Of a stretch of DNA of 64,000 bases, positions 29,795 through 38,048 are shown in pieces. The notes beneath the pieces are model-generated. The model was given only the letters and a program-made list of their open reading frames with translations. It did no database searches and had not been told where the DNA came from. Origin of the DNA: Salinicola halophyticus. GTDB lineage: Bacteria > Pseudomonadota > Gammaproteobacteria > Pseudomonadales > Halomonadaceae. The position numbers and the translations under genes were made by a program. The stretch spans positions 167,570 to 231,569 of the forward strand of contig NZ_PZJN01000004.1 of NCBI RefSeq assembly GCF_003206695.1, written 5' to 3'. Position 1 is the first letter of the stretch. Each line of letters opens with the position of its first letter.

Positions 29795-30403
29795 ATGGAC
29801 GGGTTAGGACCACGAATCAAACAGCTCCGCCTCCAGGCAGGCATGAGCAAGGCTGCACTGGCAAGACGGGTAGGCGTCTCTGATGTCACGATTTCCTATT
29901 GGGAGTCAGGCACCATCAAGCAGATCGGACACGAACGCCTGGTGGCACTCACTTCGGCGCTGAACTGTTCGATCAAGCAACTGCTCGACGATGACTCGTT
30001 GAACGCGATGGCAGCCACCTCCCGGACGTCGAGCGCGACCGTGTTCAGCTTGCAGGCCCATCTGGCAGCGCCGTGGGAGCGGCGGGATGGCGGCGCCGAG
30101 GAGATGTCCACGCTGCAGATGCTGACGCAGGATTGCCACCTGGTCACGCCCGCGGACAACGAGTCCTTCGATTTCCTGTTCGAGGGGGATATCGCCGCCA
30201 TCGCACCTGGCGATAGATTCCAGCAGGACGGTCTCTATCTACTGGAGCGCGACGACAAGCTGCAGATTCAGTATCTGGAGCATCTCGCGTCCGGCAGAAT
30301 GCGGGTCAGCGGCGAACAGCTGCACGGCGTGACCGTCGAGAGCGTTCGTCATCCACCGTTTCGCATCATCGGCTATCTCCGTGCCCGCTGGAGCCGTCAG
30401 TAG
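29795..30403 (+). CDS. HTH-XRE regulator with degenerate LexA/CI-type C-terminal domain
   Basis: 202 aa from the ATG at 29795; the frame is open to a GTG at 29753. The N-terminal HTH (about residues 5-60) reads IKQLRLQAGMSKAALARRVGVSDVTISYWESG. The C-terminal half resembles the S24 peptidase-like fold of CI/LexA proteins (EGDIAAIAPG...DGLYLLERDD), but the Ser of the GDSM motif and the catalytic Lys are not recognisable (SFDFLF and IQYLEHL occupy these places), so self-cleavage is unlikely. No phage genes are nearby. The gene runs toward the MFS gene, but regulation of that gene is only a guess. Confidence 0.78.
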   Translation: MDGLGPRIKQLRLQAGMSKAALARRVGVSDVTISYWESGTIKQIGHERLVALTSALNCSIKQLLDDDSLNAMAATSRTSSATVFSLQAHLAAPWERRDGGAEEMSTLQMLTQDCHLVTPADNESFDFLFEGDIAAIAPGDRFQQDGLYLLERDDKLQIQYLEHLASGRMRVSGEQLHGVTVESVRHPPFRIIGYLRARWSRQ

Positions 30404-30557
30404 CCCGGAGCAGCCCGACCTGCGCTTTGCGGAGAGGCCGGCTCGGCGCTGCGCCGGAGGGAACGCGTCGCTTCTTCGAGCGCCCCGCTCGCGGGAACGA
30501 AGCACTTTGAATCACACCTTCCTACGAGCCTGACTCAGAACCTAAGCCTGCGTCCGC

Positions 30558-31751
30558 TCAACCGTGGCGTTGCTGCTGGCGATAGGCGAAGAAGAACACG
30601 ACCAGCCCACCTACTGCCGTCGCCGCCCCGACGTAGCCGGTAGCGGTCCAGCCGAAACCCGCGCCAATCGCCACGCCACCCAGCCACGGGCCCAGGGCGT
30701 TGGCGACATTGAACGCCGCGTGATTGGACGCAGCCGCCAGTGTCTGGGCATCTGCCGCCACATCCATCAGGCGTGTCTGCAACGCCGGTGATAACGACAC
30801 CATGGTGCCGATGGCCACGCAGATCAGCAGGATGGACCACAGCGACTGCGCCGCCAGCGGGAACAGCAGCAGGATCGCGATACACCACACCAGCAGCCAA
30901 CCCACGCCCTTGAGTTGCATCCGATCGTAGAGTTTACCGCCGGCGATATTGCCGATAATCGCCCCGGCACCAAACGCCGCCTGCGCCACCGGTATCCAAT
31001 GGGGCGACACTTGGGTCACGTTGATCAGCACCGGCGCCAGATAGCTGAAGACGCAGAACATGCCGGCAAAGCCGATCGCACCGATCCCCAACGTCAGCCA
31101 GACCTGAGGCCGCTTGAGCGCCGTCAGCTCCTGGGAGGGGCTGTTACGCACCTCCTGCCGATTGAGCGGTAGATAGAGAAACACCAGAATCACGGTAAGG
31201 ACGGCAATGCCGCCGACCAGCACGAAAGCGAAGCGCCAGCTCAATAGCTGACTCAGCCAGGTCGCGAAGGGATTACCCACCAGCATCGCGATGGTCAGGC
31301 CCGACATGACTCGACTGACCGCCTGGGCACGCTTGTGCGAGGGAACCAACGAGGCCGCGACCAACGAGGCGACGCCGAAATAGGCCCCGTGAGGCAGTCC
31401 GGAAATGAATCGAAAGATCATCAGCGTAGGGTAATTGGGCGCCAGGGCACTGGCGATATTCCCGAGCGCGAAAAAGGCCATCAGCATGAGCAGCAGGTGG
31501 CGCCGATAGAAATGTGACCCCAGCACCGCGATCAGCGGCGCGCCCACCACCACGCCCAGGGCGTAAGCACTGATCACGTTGCCCACTTGCGGCTCCGTGA
31601 TGTTCAGCGCCTCGGCGACGTTGGGCATCAGCCCCATGATCGTGAACTCGCCCACGCCGATGGCAAATCCGCCGACCGCCAACGCGAATTCGATCAATAA
31701 CGTAAACCGCCGCGACGGTTTCGCGGCGCCGGTTTCAGCCGTGTGAGCCAC
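30558..31751 (-). CDS. MFS transporter, AraJ/NepI-like sugar or purine-nucleoside efflux family
   Basis: 397 aa with 12 predicted membrane segments. The cytoplasmic loop LGSHFYRRHLLLMLMAFFALGN corresponds to the MFS loop 2-3 region, with the related RFISGLPHGAYFGVA after it, typical of the drug:H+ antiporter-1 (AraJ, YdhP, NepI) group. The GTG at 31751 is preferred because GGAG lies six nt before it; a TTG at 31763 has no site. A perfect 8-bp-arm palindrome lies 20 bp upstream. Substrate unknown. Confidence 0.85.
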   Translation of the reverse strand: MAHTAETGAAKPSRRFTLLIEFALAVGGFAIGVGEFTIMGLMPNVAEALNITEPQVGNVISAYALGVVVGAPLIAVLGSHFYRRHLLLMLMAFFALGNIASALAPNYPTLMIFRFISGLPHGAYFGVASLVAASLVPSHKRAQAVSRVMSGLTIAMLVGNPFATWLSQLLSWRFAFVLVGGIAVLTVILVFLYLPLNRQEVRNSPSQELTALKRPQVWLTLGIGAIGFAGMFCVFSYLAPVLINVTQVSPHWIPVAQAAFGAGAIIGNIAGGKLYDRMQLKGVGWLLVWCIAILLLFPLAAQSLWSILLICVAIGTMVSLSPALQTRLMDVAADAQTLAAASNHAAFNVANALGPWLGGVAIGAGFGWTATGYVGAATAVGGLVVFFFAYRQQQRHG

Positions 31752-31771
31752 AACACTCTCCAACTTTAGTC

Positions 31772-31792
31772 TAATTGCGTACGGCGCAATTA
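31772..31792. promoter_or_regulatory. Palindrome TAATTGCG-N5-CGCAATTA, candidate operator
   Basis: Perfect 8-bp arms at 31772-31779 and 31785-31792, just upstream of the MFS start. The form suits a homodimeric repressor (TetR, MarR or LysR type) acting on this exporter. Confidence 0.5.
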
Positions 31793-31919
31793 TTCACAGC
31801 TTGTCGTCAAATGGAAACTGAAACAGTGTAATCCACAGCGATTCTCGGGGCCCTGCCTTGGCTCACGGCGCTATTTTCAGCCGTTGGGGATTTCGTCAAG
31901 GAACTTTTTTAACGATAGC

Positions 31920-32018
31920 CGCTCTGAGTAGCCAAGAGATTCATCACAGCTGTCGCTATGCGGTTTCTCGAGCTTACTGCAATGATCGTTATCGCCGCGC
32001 CCTGCGCGGCGTTTTTTT
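31920..32018 (+). ncRNA. Candidate small RNA or transcribed leader ending in a perfect intrinsic terminator
   Basis: The terminator is clear: cgccgcgc (31993-32000), loop cct, gcgcggcg (32004-32011), then seven T. No plus-strand gene ends before it, since the upstream gene is divergent. The transcript must therefore start in the MFS-tctC gap. A possible start lies after the TTTTTTAACGAT region near 31905-31917; the 5' end is uncertain. It could be an independent RNA of about 100 nt or an attenuator in the leader of the TctC gene, whose ATG is 152 nt further on. An overlapping 71-codon frame has no coding support. Confidence 0.4.
31993..32018 (+). terminator. Intrinsic terminator upstream of the TctC gene
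   Basis: Eight-pair GC stem, 3-nt loop and T7 tail, between a divergent MFS gene and the TctC-type gene. Confidence 0.88.
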
Positions 32019-32169
32019 GCCTACGTCATGCCCATGAACAAGGCTTTCCCCTCACGTCACTGCCGGCCCGTATCTGCGCCAACCACCCGTTTCAACCTTG
32101 CCAAAGGGCAATAGCGAACTCACGGTCAATCCGCTACTGTCGCGCGGTCGCTCCCTCTATTACGGATTC

Positions 32170-33189
32170 ATGACCATGAGTTTCTCTTCCGATCACTGCT
32201 CGCCGAAACGCCCCCTCAAGCGGCTCTGCCAGGCCCTGCCGTTGCTGGCGTTGATCCTTGCGGTTCCCGCCCATGCCGCGCCACAGGGCAAGGTCGACTG
32301 CATTGCACCGGCACAACCCGGCGGCGGCTGGGATTTCACCTGTCGCTCAGTGGCACGGGCGTTACAGGATCTGTCGATGATCCCTGCCGCCATGCAGACG
32401 ATCAACGTTCCGGGCGCCAGCGGTGGCGTGGCTTTCAGCCATGTGCAGGCCAAGCGTGCCAGCGACGACGACCTGATCGTCGCGGCATCGACCGCCACCA
32501 CGACTCAACTGGCGCTGGGCAACTACCCCGGCGGGCGTGCCGACCAGGTACGCTGGGTCGCGACGCTGGGCGCCGACTATGGCGTGATCGCCGTCGCCAA
32601 TGACTCGCCTTATCAGTCACTGACGCAGCTGCTAGACGCCCTCAAGGCCGATGCGGGTAGCGTGACGTTCTCCGGCGGCGATGTGGCGGGCGGCTTCGAC
32701 CACATCAAGGTGCTGATGGCGGCGCGCAAAGCCGGCGTCAAACCCATTCGCGATATCAAGTACCTCGCCTTCGATTCCGGCTCGGTGGCCATCAGCCAGC
32801 TGCTGGGCGGCCACATCGACGCGTTCACCGGTGATATCAGCGAAGCCAAGAGTTTCGTCGACAGCGGCGATCTGCGCATTCTGGCCGTGTTTTCCGATGA
32901 ACGGCTGCCCGGGCAGTTCGCCGACATCCCCACGGCCAGGGAACAGGGCATCGACGTGGTTGCCCCCAACTGGCGGGGTTTCTACACCCCCGCCGGAGCC
33001 TCCGAAGAGAGCTATGCTTGGTGGAAAAAGACTCTGAACGGGCTCTACGACACCCCGCAGTGGCAACAGATCATGACCCAGAATGGACTCCTGCCATTCC
33101 ACAAATCCGGTGACGAACTGAATCAGTTCGTTGCTAGACAGATCAGCGATATCCAGGAGATCGGCGCCGAACTGGGCATGACGCACTAG
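32170..33189 (+). CDS. TctC/Bug-family periplasmic tricarboxylate-binding protein, orphan
   Basis: 339 aa. A signal peptide with hydrophobic core LPLLALILAVPAHA is followed by the mature part. Bug-family features visible: CIAPAQPGGGWDFTCRSVARAL near the start, INVPGASGGVAF, FSGGDVAGGFDHIK, YLAFDSGSVAISQLLGGHIDAF and the terminal SDIQEIGAELGM. Such proteins deliver citrate-like acids to TctAB permeases. No tctA or tctB is adjacent, so it may use a distant permease or act as a sensor. The ATG at 32170 is preferred over 32176 and over the upstream extension to 32098, which would spoil the signal peptide. Confidence 0.88.
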   Translation: MTMSFSSDHCSPKRPLKRLCQALPLLALILAVPAHAAPQGKVDCIAPAQPGGGWDFTCRSVARALQDLSMIPAAMQTINVPGASGGVAFSHVQAKRASDDDLIVAASTATTTQLALGNYPGGRADQVRWVATLGADYGVIAVANDSPYQSLTQLLDALKADAGSVTFSGGDVAGGFDHIKVLMAARKAGVKPIRDIKYLAFDSGSVAISQLLGGHIDAFTGDISEAKSFVDSGDLRILAVFSDERLPGQFADIPTAREQGIDVVAPNWRGFYTPAGASEESYAWWKKTLNGLYDTPQWQQIMTQNGLLPFHKSGDELNQFVARQISDIQEIGAELGMTH

Positions 33190-33330
33190 CCCTTACGGCG
33201 ACGGGCGCCCGCCTATCCCGGCCGTCTTGTCCACCTATCCCGGCCGCCTTACCCCTTTCTCAACCGCTTGAGAGTCACGGCAACCGACATGGTAGACTGT
33301 GTCGGTTGCCGCGCGCCGGGGAGCCTTCCG

Positions 33331-33702
33331 ATGTCACTCTTTCTTCTGGTTTTCGCCGTCTGTCTGCTGGTCAGTCTGGCGACCGTGACTGCGCTGATGC
33401 TGTCCCGCACCCCACGCTATCGTACCCAGGCGCAGGATCTGCTCGATCTGTTCGATGCCGTGCTGGAAAATCGCGCCAGTGAAGCGCGCTGGCATACGCT
33501 GATCGGCTATCCGATCCGCCACGACACCTATCTGGAAAATCTGCGCCGGCGCAGCCAGCATCTGATGGAAACCTACGGTCGACCGTGGCAGGCCGCCCAG
33601 GGAGGATCGCTCTTCTCACGCAGCGGTCGTGAAGAACTGGCCGCACTGCGCGATCATCTGGCAGCGCACCAGGCGCTTCAGGGAGGCGAATATCGTGCCT
33701 GA
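33331..33702 (+). CDS. Small single-pass membrane protein, function unknown
   Basis: 123 aa from an ATG at 33331 with GGGGAG seven nt upstream. One N-terminal membrane segment (SLFLLVFAVCLLVSLATVTALML) is followed by a cytoplasmic, helical, Arg/Glu-rich domain. I do not recognise the family. It ends 24 bp before the AraC regulator on the same strand, so the two may be cotranscribed. Third-position GC fits genuine coding sequence. Confidence 0.65.
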   Translation: MSLFLLVFAVCLLVSLATVTALMLSRTPRYRTQAQDLLDLFDAVLENRASEARWHTLIGYPIRHDTYLENLRRRSQHLMETYGRPWQAAQGGSLFSRSGREELAALRDHLAAHQALQGGEYRA

Positions 33703-33726
33703 TCCGGTTCCGCAGCGACGATCACC

Positions 33727-34503
33727 ATGACGGGCATCATACGGCTCGCGCCGCTCGACAACGCGATTCAGCACCATCATCACGACTATCACCAGATCGT
33801 GATCGGGCTATCGGGTTACGCCGAGTTCGAAATTGCCGGCCAGGGCGGTGTCGTGGCACCGCTCTCCGGCTGTCTGGTACCGGCCAATATCGAGCATTAT
33901 TACGAAGGTATCGGCGATAACCGCCAGCTGATCATCGACCTCCCGGACGATGCGGCCGCGTTGACCGGCACCCATCGCCAGCTGAGAGCCCTGTTCGATC
34001 GCCCCGGCTATTTCGCGATCGATGAATCTCTGCAGCACTATCTGCAGTTCCTGGTACAGGAAATGGCGCAGGCCCGCCACGCACCGGGCGACCTGCTGGT
34101 CACGACGCTGCTCAGTTCGCTTCACGCTCGTCTCGGGGCGACGCTCTGCCCTCCCCCGGTGACCAGACGCGCCAGCCGATCGCTGGACATTCAGCGCCTC
34201 GAACATTTCGTGCTGGCGCGGCTGGATCAACGCCTGAGCGTGTCGGATCTGGCCAATCTCGTCTGTCTCAGTGAGGCCCATTTCAGCGAGCGCTTTCGGG
34301 ATCAAACCGGGATCACGCCCTATCAATTCGTGATGCGGTTGCGGCTGGCCACGGCCCGTGACCTCACGGATCTGACCGACCTGCCGCTTGCCGACATCGC
34401 GGAACGCACCGGATTCGCCAACCAGAGCGCCTTGAGCAACGCCTTTCGACGCCGCTACGGCCATTCTCCCGTGCAGCTACGCCGCCCTTCTTCAGCCAGA
34501 TAA
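33727..34503 (+). CDS. AraC-family regulator, probable PruR-like activator of putA
   Basis: 258 aa. N-terminal cupin-type sensing domain (HHHHDYHQIVIGLSGYAEFEI), C-terminal double HTH with LSVSDLANLVCLSEAHFSERFRDQTGITPYQFVMRLRLATAR and LADIAERTGFANQSALSNAFRRRYGHSP. It lies immediately upstream of putA and putP on the same strand. In pseudomonads an AraC-family activator, PruR, controls proline catabolism from this kind of position, so proline-responsive activation of putA is the likely job. The putA upstream region has half-site-like repeats. The effector is inferred. Confidence 0.82.
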   Translation: MTGIIRLAPLDNAIQHHHHDYHQIVIGLSGYAEFEIAGQGGVVAPLSGCLVPANIEHYYEGIGDNRQLIIDLPDDAAALTGTHRQLRALFDRPGYFAIDESLQHYLQFLVQEMAQARHAPGDLLVTTLLSSLHARLGATLCPPPVTRRASRSLDIQRLEHFVLARLDQRLSVSDLANLVCLSEAHFSERFRDQTGITPYQFVMRLRLATARDLTDLTDLPLADIAERTGFANQSALSNAFRRRYGHSPVQLRRPSSAR

Positions 34504-34673
34504 TCCGGCTTTTCTTGCAAATCTCCCCGGATAATTGGCAAGAACCCGCGCCCTGTTTCACGCTAGAGTCAGCTACCACTTCCTTTTATCGGTGTCGCTG
34601 TGGCATCCCGTCGCGGAAGCCGTCCAAGCCAACGCTGATCACTATGATTCAATCATGCCGAAGGGGCTGAACG

Positions 34674-37600
34674 ATGCTGAAAGCCGAACAAATGCTGGAC
34701 GCTGCCACTTGGCGGACCTCGCTGGAAACCCTGTTTGCGAGGATAAGCGAACACTACATCGTCGATGAAGACGCCTACCTCGCCGAGCTATGCGAACTGC
34801 TGGGTGCGGGTGAGGCCGATTTCGCCCGCATCGGCGACAACACCGCGCAGCTGGTGCGCGACGTTCGCGCCATGGATACGGCTGTCGACTCCATCGATGA
34901 ACTGCTTCAACAGTACAGCCTCGATACTCAGGAAGGCGTGCTGCTGATGTGTCTGGCGGAAGCGCTGCTGCGTATTCCCGACAAGACCACTGCCGACGCG
35001 CTGATCGAGGACAAGCTGGGCGTCGCAGACTGGAAGCGCTATCTGGGTCAGAGCGAATCCTGGTTCGTCAACGCCTCGACCTGGGGCCTGTTGATGACCG
35101 GCAACGTGATCCAGATGGACAAGCCCCGCGAAGGCAAACCGGCCAACTTCATCAACAAGATGGTCAATCGCATGGGCGAGCCGGTCATCCGCAGCGCGAT
35201 GTACCAGGCGATGAAGGTCATGGGCCAGCAGTTCGTGCTGGGGCGCACGATCGACGAGGCGCTCAAGCGCTCGAAGCCGCTGTTCAACAAGGGCTATACC
35301 TACTCCTACGACATGCTGGGCGAAGCTGCTCGTACGCGTCAGGATGCACAGCGCTACTTCGACGACTACGCCTCGGCGATTCGCCAGGTGGGTGAGACCA
35401 GCGTCAAGCTCGATGCCAAGACCCCGGCCCCGTCGGTATCGATCAAGCTGTCGGCGCTGCACCCGCGCTACGAATTCGGTCGCCGCAGCCAGGTTCTCGA
35501 AGAGCTGGTCGGCACCGTCAAGCAGCTCGTCGAGCTGGCGCGAGAACGCCATGTTGCACTGACCATCGATGCCGAGGAAGTCGATCGTCTCGAACTCTCG
35601 CTCGAGGTCTTCCGGGCCGTCTTCGAGAGCGACGCCTGCCGCGGCTGGGGCCACTTTGGCCTGGTGGTACAGGCCTATGCCAAACGCGCCCTGCCGGTGC
35701 TTCACTACATCAACCGACTGGCCGATCAGCAGGGCGACGAAATTCCGCTGCGCCTGGTCAAGGGCGCCTACTGGGATACCGAAATCAAGGAATCCCAGAA
35801 ACTCGGCGTCGACGGCTATCCGGTCTACACCCGCAAGGCGTGTACCGACGTTGCCTATTTGGTCTGCGCGCAGTTCCTGCTCTCCGAGAACACCCGCGGA
35901 CGAATCTTTCCGCAGTTCGCGACCCACAATGCGCACACCATCACCAATATTCTCGAGCTGGCCAACCATGCAGATCGCGCTTTCGAATTCCAGCGCCTGC
36001 ACGGCATGGGAGAAGCTCTCTATGATGCGGCACTGACGCGGGCCCCCCAGGGCACCTACTGTCGTATCTATGCGCCCGTGGGCGCGCACAAGGACCTGCT
36101 GCCCTATCTGGTCCGACGACTGCTGGAAAATGGCGCCAACTCATCGTTCGTCCATCAGCTGGTCGATCCCCGGGTCCCGGTGGAGTCGCTTTGCGTCCAT
36201 CCGGTGGCCACGCTCAAGCCCTATCCGACCTTCGCCAATCCCCGGATTCCGCTACCCAAGGACATCTACGGTACGGCACGCAAGAACTCCCAAGGCGTCA
36301 ACTTGAACATCAACAGTGAGTATCAGCCGCTCATCGATCGCATGGCGGCGTTCATGGATCGGGAATATCACGCCAAGCCGCTGCTGGGCGTCGATGTCGC
36401 CGATGACGACAGTCAGCGCCAGCGCGTCACCAGCCCCTATGACCGCCGCCTGCCCGTGGGTAGCGTGCAGTGGGCGACCCACGAGCAGGCCGAGCAGGCG
36501 GTGGACATCGCCTGGCAGGCCTTTCCGCGCTGGAACGAAACCCCGGTCGAAGAGCGCGCGGCCATCCTCGAGCGACACGCCGAGCTGATGGAAACGCACC
36601 TCGCCGAGCTGATGACGCTGTGCTCCCGCGAGGGCGGCAAGCTGCTCACCGACGGCGTCGATGAGATTCGCGAGGCGGTGGATTTCTGCCGCTACTATGC
36701 GGCGCGCGCTCGTGAGCTCTTCGCCGAGCCCATCGCCCTGCCGGGACCCACCGGCGAATCCAACGAGCTGGTGATGAGCGGCAAGGGCGTCTTCGCCGCA
36801 ATCAGCCCGTGGAACTTCCCGGTCGCGATCTTCACCGGCCAGCTGGTCGCCGCTGCCGTGGCCGGCAACACCGTGCTCGCCAAGCCCGCCGAGCAGACCT
36901 CGCTGGTCGCCAACCGCGTCATCGAGCTGCTGTATGAAGCCGGCATGCCCCGGGATGTCGTACAGCTCTTGCCCGGCGACGGCCCGACCGTGGGTAGCGT
37001 ACTGAGCAGCGATCCCCGGATTACCGGTGTCGTCTTCACCGGCTCCACCGATACCGCACAGATCATCAACCGGGCGCTGGCCGCCAGGGAGAACGCCGCC
37101 CTGCCGACGCTGATCGCCGAGACCGGCGGCATGAACGCGATGATCGTCGACTCCACCGCCCTGCCCGAGCAAGTCGTTGCCGACGTCGTCCACTCGGCCT
37201 TCCAGAGCGCCGGCCAGCGCTGTTCCGCCCTTCGCGTGCTCTATCTGCAGGAGGATATCGCCGAGCGCGTGATCGAGATCCTGCGCGGGGCGATGGACGA
37301 ACTGCGTATTGGTGACCCGCGCGACCTGGGCACCGACGTCGGCCCGGTCATCGACGAAGAGGCACGCAAGGGGCTGCTCGAGCATATCGAAACCATGAAG
37401 GCCGAAGGCCGTTTGATCGCCGAGGCCAGACTCGATCCGGCCCAGACCGACAATGGCACCTTCGTCGCGCCGATGGCCTTCCGTATCGATGGCATCGAAT
37501 CGATGCAGACCGAACAGTTCGGACCGCTGCTGCATATCGCGCGCTATCGAGCCGACCAGCTCGAAGACGTCATCGATTCCATCAATGCCAAGGGCTACGG

Positions 37601-37862
37601 CCTGACGTTCGGCGTCCACAGCCGCAACGAGAACTTCACCAATCATGTGGCCAGCCGCATTCGCGTCGGCAATGTCTACGTCAATCGCGACATCATCGGT
37701 GCGGTCGTCGGCGTGCAGCCGTTCGGTGGCCAAGGCTTCTCGGGCACGGGCCCGAAGGCGGGTGGACCGCATTATCTGTTACGCTTCGCCACCGAAAAAA
37801 CGCGCACCGTCAATACGGCCGCGCTGGGCGGCAACGCTTCACTGCTCGCCATGGGCGACTAA
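34674..37862 (+). CDS. putA: Bifunctional proline dehydrogenase / P5C dehydrogenase
   Basis: 1062 aa. The N-terminal proline dehydrogenase barrel shows SVSIKLSALHPRYE, VKGAYWDTEIK and ATHNAHTI; the C-terminal aldehyde dehydrogenase domain shows SPWNFPVAIFTGQ, FTGSTDTAQ and catalytic Cys850 in SAGQRCSALR. It oxidises proline to glutamate, passing electrons to FAD and quinone then NAD. It is the short type: the ribbon-helix-helix DNA-binding domain of E. coli PutA (1320 aa) is missing, so it cannot self-repress. That agrees with a separate AraC regulator upstream. AAGGGG precedes the ATG; TATGAT at 34643-34648 is a candidate -10. Confidence 0.97.
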   Translation: MLKAEQMLDAATWRTSLETLFARISEHYIVDEDAYLAELCELLGAGEADFARIGDNTAQLVRDVRAMDTAVDSIDELLQQYSLDTQEGVLLMCLAEALLRIPDKTTADALIEDKLGVADWKRYLGQSESWFVNASTWGLLMTGNVIQMDKPREGKPANFINKMVNRMGEPVIRSAMYQAMKVMGQQFVLGRTIDEALKRSKPLFNKGYTYSYDMLGEAARTRQDAQRYFDDYASAIRQVGETSVKLDAKTPAPSVSIKLSALHPRYEFGRRSQVLEELVGTVKQLVELARERHVALTIDAEEVDRLELSLEVFRAVFESDACRGWGHFGLVVQAYAKRALPVLHYINRLADQQGDEIPLRLVKGAYWDTEIKESQKLGVDGYPVYTRKACTDVAYLVCAQFLLSENTRGRIFPQFATHNAHTITNILELANHADRAFEFQRLHGMGEALYDAALTRAPQGTYCRIYAPVGAHKDLLPYLVRRLLENGANSSFVHQLVDPRVPVESLCVHPVATLKPYPTFANPRIPLPKDIYGTARKNSQGVNLNINSEYQPLIDRMAAFMDREYHAKPLLGVDVADDDSQRQRVTSPYDRRLPVGSVQWATHEQAEQAVDIAWQAFPRWNETPVEERAAILERHAELMETHLAELMTLCSREGGKLLTDGVDEIREAVDFCRYYAARARELFAEPIALPGPTGESNELVMSGKGVFAAISPWNFPVAIFTGQLVAAAVAGNTVLAKPAEQTSLVANRVIELLYEAGMPRDVVQLLPGDGPTVGSVLSSDPRITGVVFTGSTDTAQIINRALAARENAALPTLIAETGGMNAMIVDSTALPEQVVADVVHSAFQSAGQRCSALRVLYLQEDIAERVIEILRGAMDELRIGDPRDLGTDVGPVIDEEARKGLLEHIETMKAEGRLIAEARLDPAQTDNGTFVAPMAFRIDGIESMQTEQFGPLLHIARYRADQLEDVIDSINAKGYGLTFGVHSRNENFTNHVASRIRVGNVYVNRDIIGAVVGVQPFGGQGFSGTGPKAGGPHYLLRFATEKTRTVNTAALGGNASLLAMGD

Positions 37863-37906
37863 TGCACGACGCCTTATAGACGACCGCAGATCACGGGAGG
37901 CTCGCA

Positions 37907-38023
37907 ATGGCCAATAACAATGCCGACATGGGCTTCCCGTTCGTACGCTTCCCGAGCGGGACACTCCTCGCCAGCGCTTGGGCTCGCGTGCGTAAAAGCT
38001 CGTCGGAGCAAACTCCGGCCTAA
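37907..38023 (+). CDS. Possible 38-residue protein between putA and putP
   Basis: ATG at 37907 with a near-perfect ribosome site (GGGAGG, six nt spacing) and a TAA at 38021. The product starts MANNNADMGFPFVRFPSG and ends EQTPA; it is basic in the middle and has no membrane segment. It lies 44 bp after putA and 25 bp before putP on the same strand. The strong site is the main support; no family is recognised. Alternatively the site is fortuitous and the stretch is untranslated leader. Confidence 0.35.
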   Translation: MANNNADMGFPFVRFPSGTLLASAWARVRKSSSEQTPA

Positions 38024-38048
38024 TAACTAAGAAACAGGAGACGCCTCT

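Noticed and set aside
31958-32173. 71-codon frame across the terminator near 32.0 kb
   Set aside because: It runs through a perfect intrinsic terminator and has no ribosome site or recognisable protein features.
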